Source: Chromera velia
Taxonomy: Eukaryota; Sar; Chromeraceae
NCBI GenBank assembly: GCA_018398765.1
Contig: JAHBMJ010000864.1
Span: 12,137 to 39,602 of the forward strand
Length of the DNA: 27,466 nucleotides
Direction: 5' to 3'
Below, piece after piece: positions 9,543-19,300 of the stretch (the stretch's first letter is position 1; every line of letters begins with the position of its first letter). The position numbers and the translations under genes were made by a program. The notes beneath the pieces are model-generated. The model was not told the DNA's origin. It saw only the letters and a list, made by a program, of their open reading frames with translations, and did no database searches.

Positions 9543-10377
9543 AAAAACTCAATTCCCTGAACTTCGCTCGCAAGGCTAGAAGCTCCCCTCCTTGACCCCC
9601 ACACCTCTCCCCTGCACCATGTGCGATTACCCTTCCAGATATCTCCCCTGTCCCACTCCCTCCCACAAGCACCTTCGACACTTCGTCGAATTCTCTCTTC
9701 ACGGTGCTCTCTCGTTCAAGTTCTCTCTCTGTGCTCTTCCTTTTCTGCATTTTGACTGAGGAAAAAGAAAAGCATCCCGTGAAAGAGATTGACAAAAAAA
9801 AGAAAAAACGGGAAAATGGTGGGTAGGCGAAAGAAAGCAAAGGCAGAAAGGAAAAGTAAGAAGGAAGGAAAGACAGAAAGAAAGTGCAAGGACGATTTTT
9901 TTCTTCCTTAAACATGCGGAAAAGAGAAGGAAAGATAGATAGAAAGAAACGAAGGAAGGAAGGAAGAAAAAGACAAGAATCTAGGGATCCATGACAGTCA
10001 GCAGCTGGCCAAAAAAAACGAAGAGAAGAGCCTGCCGCGAAGTAGGAAGGCTGCTGTAAAAAAGCTTCTTTGCTGGTTGGAAAATCTCGGGACAAACCAG
10101 ACCACTCAGAACCACCCGCGTCTGCCTTACTCCCCACATTGTTGATCAAAATCAATCAATACAGCCATCACTGATATTTACACTTAGATCCTTCCTCCTG
10201 CTCGGGAAACTCCTCGTCCTTCTCGGCCGTCCGTTCCAGTTAATTATTTTTCCACCTCCGATTCTGGCACAAGAAAAAGTAGGTCAAAGCACTCACTCAC
10301 ACATGCACACACATGCATACAACCAAAGGAAGTGAGAAAGAGGAGAGTACAGACGGAGAAAGGAAAGTCAACCTGAA

Positions 10378-10396
10378 GAGAGAGAGAGAGAGAGAG
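10378..10396. repeat. (GA)n microsatellite
   Basis: A short uninterrupted dinucleotide repeat in purine-rich intergenic DNA downstream of the AP2 gene. Confidence 0.85.
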
Positions 10397-11054
10397 GTAG
10401 ATGGTCACCTGAAGGAAACGACAGGCAGACACGTCGACCTCGACAAGGAGTCCTCCCTCAACAAACCGTCCATTTCCTTTCTTTGTACGAAAAAACGGAG
10501 CAGAGAAGAGAAGACGCTGGGAGGAAGGAAGAAGTGCGAACCTCCCCCCAACCAACCTACCAATGAAGGATTGAAGGCAGGAAGGAAGGGAGAGAAGCAT
10601 CTGATCGATCGAGAGGGAGGAATGCCGGCAGCCGAATCAACGGCCTCAAAAAAGAGGATGAAAGGGAAGAGAGAAAGATTGGAGGAGAGGGAAGGTGAGG
10701 AGAATAGTCTTCTTTCTTTTCTTTCTACCATATCATGCGACTACAGAACATCCTGTTCATACATCCATTCATTCTCTCGTTCTGTCAAGGACAGAACGAC
10801 AGATCGAAAGAAAATCGAGGGCAAAGAATCGAATCGAATGGCCCCAGATTCTTCCTTCACACAGCCGTGCTTCAGTCCCTTCATTCTGGTATCTGTCCCT
10901 TCCTCCCTTCCGACCGACCTAAAGCTCCTCCCTTTCCATTTGCCTTTGATCCTCTCTGCTCCAATTCCGGCTAACAGGCACAACACGAAAACAAGCCACA
11001 CACCTAGTGGGGGGGTTTGGAGGTTTCCCTCTTCCCTTCTAGCTGCTCAATTCT

Positions 11055-13575
11055 TCAGAAGCCCGCAGACCCTTGAGGAAGAAAGAACCCCCCACTCCCC
11101 CCTCCAAATGATCCTCCACTACCTCCACCACTGCCCTCCCCGTCTTCTTCTTCGTCCATCTCTGCCAGGGGCGTCCCTCCACCCCCCTCCTGACAGAACT
11201 CTTCATGGTCAGGGTCGGGGAGGGGAGCGCACATCGGGGTCTGGTCGTGCCTGCGCGGCGCGACGCCAACCGCAAAACCTCCATGCTGATGTCCGACCTG
11301 ACCGTTCATGCCTCCGTGATGTGCGTGCGCATGGACATGCCGCACCGTCCCGACGTCTCCCTCACCACCCCCCGATGACGCATGACTCGAGTGGCTGCGG
11401 GGAATGCTGAGCATCGACTGCGCGTCTGTTGACCTCGTCGCAGTCCTCACATGTCCTGCTGCTCTGACAGCAGACGAATGAGGAGACGCTCTTGCAGGAA
11501 GGGGAAGGCCCCAAGCGGCAGCCGCCTGCATGGGCTGCTGTTGCATTTGCTGCTGCTGCATCTGTGAATGCGGGTGGAAGGAAGGATGGAGAGGAGGGGC
11601 GCGCTGCTGGGCAGCATGGCTTTCCGCATCCCCTTCATGTACGGAGTCCTCTTCATGATCGGACACAGCCCCGACTGAGGACGAGCACCCGATATCGGCG
11701 TCATCAGACCTCGTGTCCCTGTGTCTGTCTCCTCCGTGAACCCCCATTAGGGCATCCCCTGCATGACCATGGCCGCCTTGCTGGATGAATTGAGGAGGAG
11801 GACCCTGGTGAGGCATGAAGGCGTACCTAGTTGCACCGGTCTGGGAGGCAGCTGCTGCCTGAAGAGACAAATGAGATTGCTGAGAGGGGTAGGGGGAGAA
11901 CGCAGTGAGGGAAGTTGAATGAACCTGCGGCGTGGAAGGCAGCCATGTGCTGAGAGGAGCGGGAGCAACAGGCCGCTGTTGAGTTGTGGGAGCCAAGAAC
12001 GGGTTTGGATTCTGCGGCTGTTGGGGAGAAGGAAAGTGGGTGAAGGGGGGGACCTGTCCGGAAGCCTGGGGCACTGTGGTAAAGGGGGTGAACCCAGGAG
12101 AACGGGGAATGAGGGCTTGTGCGGGTATGGGGACGAGAGGGAACAGCTGTTGGGGGGATGAGGCGCTAGCAGAGGATCCGGTGGAGCTGGACGAAGCTGA
12201 AGTTGAGAGGCATGGAAGGGGGGGAATGAGGGAGGGCAGTGCGGTGGTGGTTCTACTGCCCCTCTCTCTCTCTCTGTCTGCAGTCGACTGCTGTCCGATC
12301 CCTTTTCTTCCCGATCCTGAGCTCCTCTTCCTTCCCGGAGTTCTTTTCACCTTCGATCCATCGGAAGGGGGAGACTTCGGGGGTTTGCCTCCCGACCTCC
12401 TGCCTCCTGATGTCACAGAAGGACTCTGGGAGGGTGTCACGCTGCTGGTTCTGCCCTCCGAGGAACAAGGCGAACGGGGGGGGCTGTGCTTTCCTGGCGA
12501 CCCAGAATTTGCAGCACTTCGGTGGAAGGAGATGGTGAGCCAGTCCGAGCTAGCGGGAGACCGTGGGAGGGGGAAGGCCCAAAGGCCGTCTCCTGTTGGT
12601 TTAGTGCCTTGAGACTGGGAAGAGGCCCCAGCATTACCCAAAGTTTCCATCCCCCCATGCAACCCCAGCGATGCTCTCTGTACCTGGTACCGAGGCGGGC
12701 TGGAAGCCCAAGAAGAGATGGATGAGGAAGTCGAAGAGACGGAAGAGTGGTTGAAGGACCGGTCGGTGTCTGTGTCTGACGGGTGCTCTCCTCTCAACAC
12801 GCGTGCTGCCCTGCGCTGACGTTTCTGCTGCCGTCTCTCGTGTCTCTCTCCCTCAGTTTCTTCGCCCTGAGGTGCGCGGAGAGCCAGAGCTGTGGACGCT
12901 ATCTCCATGCTTGAAGAAGGAAGACGGGAGGGCAAGGCAGTCCAGTCTGTGCCTTCTCTGGAAGGGGAGGAGGCAATCTGAAGCTGTGCAAGCGAAGCAG
13001 TAGCCTGACAGCTCAGCGACCCTCCATCCTCCCCCCCCTCCTGTTGCTTCCCCCTTGTGTTTGTCGTTTGACGGCGTGACCTCTTCTGTCCTCTGCCAAC
13101 AGCAGCAGAAGAGGCAGCAGAAGCGGAAGCAGAGGGATCGTCCCCTGTCGCAGGAGGGAGAGGGGGTGTGAGAGAGGGACGAAGCCTCACGTGTGTGTGC
13201 TTAAGCAACTCATTTCTCTCCCCCTCAGAGAGACGATGGGAAACGCGCAGGGCCTCCTTCCACTGGATGGCACGCAAAAAAGCGCGCGAGACGTCATCCA
13301 GATCGACTGGCATGAAGCGGCGGCGGAGCACACGGTCTCCGAGAGGCAACTCTGCCCTCCACACTTTCTGCTTCGAGTCCCAATAGATCCCTGCAAACAG
13401 AGTTTTGAGAGAGAGAGGCGGGTAAGACATGAGAACCAGAAAAGAAGAATGCGCAAAACGTTGGACAAGGGTCAGGGAGATGAGGAAGGAAGAGGAAGAC
13501 TGAGAAAGGGGAACAGAGAAGCGGCGTATAGAGGGGCGGAGAGACTTTACAAACACAGACACCGAAGCTTTGAGA

Positions 13576-13622
<47 letters not shown>

Positions 13623-13640
13623 AAGAGAGAGAGAGAGGGG

Positions 13641-13690
<50 letters not shown>

Positions 13691-15420
13691 GAGAGAGAGC
13701 CTCAGAACTCATGAATCCACCCACCAGTGATCTTTTCTGTCCCCGGAGTTTCCGTGATGGAGACTTCAAGTGCGACCTTGACCTCTGGCGACCAGCCGAG
13801 AGATGCTGCGAGGAGCCTCTGGGCCTCTGGGTTCACAGGGGGCGTACGCATGATACCGAAAGAGAGGCAGCGCTCGACCTCCTGCTTCACCGACTTGGCA
13901 GCTTCGGATGAGAACGCGGTTTTCCTTTTCCTCCTTTCGCCAGTAGGAGAGAGACGGCTGTCTGAGGATGACAGTGACCGATGGTCGCTCTCAGAAATCG
14001 GCTTTGGGGCAGTGCAGGGGACACCTCCATGCGCCCAGGCTGGAACAGGAGACGGGATAATGGCACACGAATGGGGGGCGAGCGGGGATCTGACTGGTTG
14101 AGGTGGAAAAGAAGGGAGAGGCGGTTCTGCTGGAGTGACCATTTGAACGTCCTCGAGAGCCAGCTGCTGCTGTTGATGGTATGGGTATGTGATGGTGGGT
14201 GTCTGTGGGTTCTCCTTCTGTTGTTGCTGCCCCTTTAGAAACTTCAACTGCTCCACTGGCACCTTGGCAAGGGCTAAGTGGGAGAGGGTCGATCGGACGG
14301 CACTCGACGTTCCAGCGGTCAATCCACGCGTCTCGTCTTCTGCACTCTGCGCGACGGGAAGGGGGACGAGAGCTGTACATGATGCAGCTGCCGAGTGGTT
14401 TTCTTCTTCTGAGGCCATCGGCACGTCTGCACGACTCTCCATGGTCACTCCCATCGGCTCCTCGATCACTCCGGGGGACTGGTGGTGCAGAAGGGAGCCG
14501 TCAGAAGGGGGGCCGTCCCCCACGATGGGGGAGGAAGAGGCAGAGGCACGGTCGGAGGGCATGTGGGGAGAGACGGGCGAAACCGTTGCTGCTGTTGGTG
14601 CCGATGAAGAGAACACTGCGTGGGAGGCGGTATCCCCACAAGAGCCATGCAGTGCCGCAGTGGGTACAGAAAGAGTGGCTTCTCCTCCCTGGTGCCCCCC
14701 CTCAACAAACCCGGAGGCTGAGGGAGAAACGGGAGACTGGTACAGTCGCACCGCAGCATCAAGAGAGGACACCAGAGAACTGAGGGAAACAGGGAAAAAC
14801 CGCACCTCCCCCTCACCCCGTCTCCTCTCTATCCACCCGTTTCCTTGTGTTTCCGTTTGACCCAAATGCCCCCCCTCCTCTGAGGACCCCCATTCCTCTG
14901 TCCCTCTCAGACCAGTCCAATCGGTCTCTTCCGTCCTGTCCTGTCTCTGCCTTCTTACTGTCCAGCACCTCTCAGAAGAGTCCCAGGAAAGGGATCCAGA
15001 CGGACAAGAGAGCGATGGGAGGCCTGCGGAGACGGCTGACAAGAAGCCAGAAGCCAAGTTGGTCAGCTCCGTCTCCGCCAAGGTCGAAAGCGTTTGCCCT
15101 GAAGACACCGGAACAAACGAAGAGGGATGTTGGATGAGTAAGTCAGCAAGGAGAACATAAAAGATGAAGAGGAAGGAAATCAGAGACCAATGCCCACACA
15201 AATGGGAGGAGACGGAAACTTTGTAGGGAAGGGACAAGAGAAGAGCACTGTTGACGAAAGCGCTGGTCTCTCACTCACCTTCTGTCACTGAGAGGCCCGG
15301 TGTTCCGAGATTCTGCAGGCAGAGAAGCAATACAGACAGGAAGGTGGATTGGGAGAACTTCTTTGATGGGACATACAACCCTCGTTCAGGGGGACAACGA
15401 ACGTATGCGCGTACCTGCAT
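11055..15420 (-). CDS. Large AP2-domain (ApiAP2-type) DNA-binding protein, four exons
   Basis: Proposed join on the minus strand: 15420-15415, 15312-15279, 15098-13725 and 13390-11055, giving 1249 aa. Donors are gtacgc, gtgagt and gtgggt; acceptors are cctgcag, cttcag and tttgcag; phases agree. The ATG at 15420 is the only Met in its open frame before the first donor, but a further 5' exon is possible. One AP2 domain spans about residues 470-520: strands around GIYWDSKQKVWRAEL and VLRRRF, then the helix DDVSRAFLRAIQWKEAL. AP2 domains of this type bind DNA and are the main specific transcription factors of apicomplexans. A basic RRKRK cluster at 402-406 may be a nuclear localisation signal. 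The rest is Ser/Pro/Gln-rich with short poly-Gln tracts and ends in an acidic Gly-rich tail, typical of disordered regulatory regions. The gene diverges from the kinase gene at 16330. Target genes cannot be inferred. Confidence 0.8.
13391..13724 (-). other. AP2-gene intron splitting the AP2 domain
   Basis: The donor gtgggt starts at 13724 and the acceptor ctgtttgcag ends at 13391; the intron is phase 1 within a Gly codon. It falls immediately before the first DNA-contacting strand (IYWDSKQK), so the 457-codon N-terminal exon and the AP2 exon meet at the domain edge. The intron contains adjacent CA and GA microsatellites, which appear as TG and CT in the transcript. Confidence 0.8.
13576..13700. 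repeat. Adjacent (CA)n and (GA)n microsatellites in the AP2 intron
   Basis: About 44 bp of (CA)n with a cgcgcg interruption (13576-13619) is followed by about 75 bp of (GA)n (13624-13700). In the AP2 transcript they read as a CT-rich block followed by a TG-rich block. Both are wholly intronic, and length variation should not alter the protein directly. Confidence 0.9.
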
Positions 15421-16329
15421 TTCAGGACAGGCTGCAGATCCAGACAGATAGGGCCAGAGCGACCCGCAACTGAGCAATCTAGTTTGCTGCCACTGTCACC
15501 TGAAGCACTTTCTTCCCCTCTTCTCAACGGGAACGTGAACCCACTCGAACAATCAACGACTCTTACGACAGAAACGTTGCAGCACCGCAGCATCAATACA
15601 AGTTACGTTGATCTGATTCAGGCCCAACAGGTAGCTGTTCGGGAAGAAACCGCGAGCAAACATCAAACAGCGTGGCCGAAAGTGACCATGCTTGCTCAAC
15701 ACTTCCCTAGACTAGTGAAGAACTTCACGATCCTTCCATGGAGGCTCGAGACTTCGATTGACGTGCAGAGACTCGAAAAGCCGTCTCGCGCGCTCTTTTT
15801 TGTTGCAAGAGTTGCAAAAGCAAATTGTCTGGGACTGCGTCACGCGGTTATTCTATAGCGCGGTCCCGCTTGGCAGATTTTGCATGGGGCACATGTGGCC
15901 CGGCCCCGGCAATTATAAGCCCTTTCCCGTAAGTGCCCCTCACCCGGAACAATACGTGACCTGTTGCATGCGTGACTATAGCCTGTATCGCATTTCCTAC
16001 CGTTCGCACGGAGTGCAACGCGTTTCTTAATTTGCATGCGTTCCTCTCGATCTTCTTCCTGCTTGGCAGTGAGAGGATAACTGAGAATTTGTCTTGGAGA
16101 GCTTCGATTTGCGGGCTTTGGTATAGAGGCAGTAAAGCCGCTCCATGTAGCAGACTCCCTTCTTCGTCCTGCTGCTGCACAGCTCATCGTGTTGGCTCTG
16201 CAGCGCGGTTTCCTAGCTAGCTGTCTCGATCATTCGTGCTTTTGCTGATCACTTGACGTTGTTGTGACCATCTTTTGTCATTCGTGCTGTTCGGCTGCCT
16301 GACGCATTGTTGGGCGTTTCTGTGGAAAC
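15421..16329. promoter_or_regulatory. Divergent intergenic region between AP2 and MAP kinase genes
   Basis: About 0.9 kb separates the proposed start codons of the minus-strand AP2 gene and the plus-strand kinase gene. It must hold both leaders and probably both promoters. A TATA-like attataag lies at 15911-15918 on the plus strand. A TGA at 16300-16302 closes the kinase frame upstream of its ATG. A plus-strand frame at 15484-15858 has no ATG near its start and was not accepted as a gene. No known binding motif is obvious. Confidence 0.5.
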
Positions 16330-19300
16330 ATGTCGCACGAGGTGAGTATTAACTTACCTAGCAGTGCGCAGCTTAGTCCCTCGGAGGCACAAACAGGCGG
16401 GCTGCATGGGCCTTCTTGACCTTGATTCCTGTTTCTCTGCAGAGACGACGGAATGAGTGGCACGGTGTCTCCGATCGTTATGACATCAGGGCCGTGATCG
16501 GAACGGGATCTTATGGTCAGCTGGGCAGAGAAAGAGAGGAAATCGTATGTGGGGGTCGAGTCTGTTGAGTGAGGAGTGCTGTTGAAACAAAGGAAACGCA
16601 TGCTGTGTCAGATAGACTCGTGACCCAGAAAGAGAAGGAATTGGGGCAGAGGATGCAAATAGGGGCAGGTAGACAGGGTGCTCCCGGAAAGCATAGTAAC
16701 TATGCGTTACTTACCTAGTGGAAAGATAAATGGTTTTAGTGACACTATTCCGTTTCTCACCTTTGCAGTGGGATGTTTGACCACTTCTGCCCACGTCTCT
16801 TGAATCAACACATTCGTTTGAGTGCATGTGGGTGTGGGTATGCAGGCTCCGTGGCAGAGGCAAGAGACCTTCGGACGGGGTCAAACGTCGCAGTGAAGAA
16901 GATCCATCGGTAGGGCTGGCAGAATTTTTTGTGCGAGGCTGCTCGTGTCCCTTCTAGGTTGTCGGTGTGTTGTTCTTTCTTTAATTTTTCCTTTCCTTTT
17001 TTTCTAAATAATGTCTCTCATCTTTCAGAAGGTTCCTAGACGTGCTGCCCTTTTGCTTCCATGTTTTTGTTCACATTTCTGACTTCCTTCCTTGCTGTGT
17101 GAATACGCAACTGCACTCTCTCGTCTCGCAGTTTTTCGTTTCCTCCCCCGACGGCCTCAAAAAGTGTATTGGAGGGTTTACCGAAGTGCCAAAAATTCCA
17201 TTCTTCTACTGGCTTCAGTGTGTTTATGTTCTTGTCCTTTGTGATCCTGGCGACTGCAAGATGATCCACGATTCTTCCCTGCAGTGTGTTTGATGACCTT
17301 GTCGACTGCAAGAGAATACTCCGGGAGATCGCCATTCTGAACAGACTCAGCCACCCGTTCGTTGTGCGCCCCATCGATCTCTGCGTCCCCACAGACTTGG
17401 AACGGTTCAATGTGAGTTGAGTTGAGTTGACCGGCTGGTGGATGTCGTGACTGCGTGCGTCATTATAAGCCATCTGAGGGGGGGAGGCAAACGTGTGTCT
17501 CATAGTGAGGGTAGTCTTTTCCTTTTGTGTGTCTGTTTGATCGCTTCTTGGCCACTCGAGTTTTGTATCTGTTCATCTGATCAGGTTTTCCCCCTCCATC
17601 CATGCACATCTGCAGGAGTTGTTTCTCGTCCTCGAAATTGCGGACTCTGACTTCAAGAAACTCTTCAAGTAGGTCGATCAGCGCGCGCTGTCTCTTTTTC
17701 ATACAGCCTTCCTCTCAAACAATACAGGACAGGGCAGTTGGTGTTCCTGTCTGCCGTTTATTTATTTGTCCACTTCTGAATTTATCCATCCAGCTTTTCT
17801 TTCTGTCCTGCCTTGTGATTGCTCTGATCCATCCTTCCATGCTCCCTTCCTCCGAGGATATGCTTGCATATGCCTGCCTGGCTGCCTGCCTGCAGGACCC
17901 GCGTGTTCCTGGGGGAGGTGCACGTGCGCGTCCTTCTGTACAACCTGCTCGTGGGAGTCAAGTACATCCACAGTGCCGGGATCTACCACAGAGACTTGGT
18001 TGGTGCATGGGGGGGGCGGGGAAGGGGGGTCGTCTGTTGGGCAGGGAAGGGGGGGAAGAGGAGATGATCCGAAACGGAAAGGGAAGGGAAAGTATGCGAC
18101 AGATGTTTTCTCGCTTGCTTTGGCTAGGCGTGCTTCGAATTGATGTGTCCGTCCGTGTGTTTCTTCATCCAGTTCATATCCCTTTCTGGCTGACTTTCTT
18201 TCTTTCTTTCTTTGTTTCTGCAGAAACCCGCGAACTGCCTGGTCAACCAGGACTGCACTGTGAAAATCTGGTCGGTTGTTTTTGTCGGTCTGTCTGTCAG
18301 CTGTCTCTTCGAACACGCCACTAGAACGGACACACAGACAGGAAATTGGAAAAGCATGTGGGACTATCGACAAGCAGTTCCCTTCTCTTTCTCCGTCTTC
18401 TGTTTCTTTCTCTCTCCGCGTTTGCTTGTCCGTCACTTCTGTTTTCTTGTCCTGTCTGTTTTTTCGTCGGGATTCCATTCTGATCTCATACGTTCGTCCT
18501 TGGTGCGTGCAGCGACTTTGGACTAGCTCGGACTGTGCACGACTATTGCAACGGCATCGAGACGCCCTCCCACCAAGCGTCGACAACCGCCTCGTCAGTC
18601 GCTCCCTCCCTCGGCATGCATGCATGCGGCCTTTCTCTTCTTCTTCTTCTTGTTGTTGTTGTTGCCTCTCTCTCTTTTCTTCTCTCTTGCTTCCGTCTTT
18701 TCTCTGACTGCTCTTTCCGAGGGTCCTTCTGGTCGATCCCGAAATCTGTCTTTACTGCCGAGCAAATTCTTGTGCCCTTCAATCTTTCTAACTGAAATGA
18801 ATTCACTCCACTGACTGCAACTGCTGCAGGGAGACGGCGTCGCCTCGGACAGCAAGCCCGCCGTCACAGTCCGTCAGCCCGCAGCCACAGCAGGGCCACA
18901 CCGCAGCCCCTCCCCACTCTGCCCCCGCCGCCTCGAAGGACGGACCAGCAAGTGGAAATGGAGAGACCGGAGGACCGATTCGCCGTCTCGCCAGCAGAGG
19001 CGGTCCCGTGACCAGGGGGATGGCACAGGCGATCGAATCATTCCGACGCCTCACGGAACGGGCAGCGCCCCCCCCTCCCCCACCTCCCCCCCCTCCACCC
19101 AAAATCAAGAGAACCCTAACAGCTCATGTGGTCACACGATGGTACAGGGCGCCAGAGCTCATTCTCCTTGAAGTCAGTCAGCCTTCCTTTTGCACCCTCT
19201 TTCCGTTCTTTATTTATTTATTCCAGAAAATATGGAGCTCATTCTCCTTCAAGTCAGTCAGCCAGCCAGGCGTTCGTTCAGTTGGTCAGACAGGAAGGCT

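Larger units (their letters stand above)
6851..11054. other. Intergenic region with CA-, GACA- and purine-skewed simple sequence
   Basis: This 4.2 kb interval separates the AT island from the 3' end of the AP2 gene. It has a CA-rich zone (6870-7310), an A/G-rich zone with recurrent cggaca and gacaaac words (7400-8050), another CA/GACA zone (8490-8820), T/C-rich (9180-9320) and A/G-rich (9780-10000) patches, and a G-quadruplex motif on the minus strand (9509-9542). Every long frame follows the local purine/pyrimidine skew. I see no supported gene. The part nearest 11055 should include the AP2 3'-UTR. Confidence 0.6.

Noticed and set aside
9361-9750. Minus-strand frame starting at an ATG after a good cctcag acceptor
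   Set aside because: The frame becomes Gly/Trp/Arg low complexity across the G-quadruplex tract and has no recognisable motif or donor-linked exon.
10313-11410. 365-codon plus-strand frame overlapping the AP2 3' end
   Set aside because: The 3' part is antisense to the AP2 coding exon and the 5' part is purine-skewed intergenic DNA; no homology is apparent.
11986-12612. 208-codon plus-strand frame antisense to the AP2 gene
   Set aside because: It lies entirely opposite the long AP2 exon, whose frame is open for 778 codons and contains the AP2 domain; a mirror frame is the simpler explanation.
15484-15858. Plus-strand frame in the AP2/kinase intergenic region
   Set aside because: It opens with TTG rather than ATG, has no domain, and occupies the space needed for the two divergent promoters and leaders.
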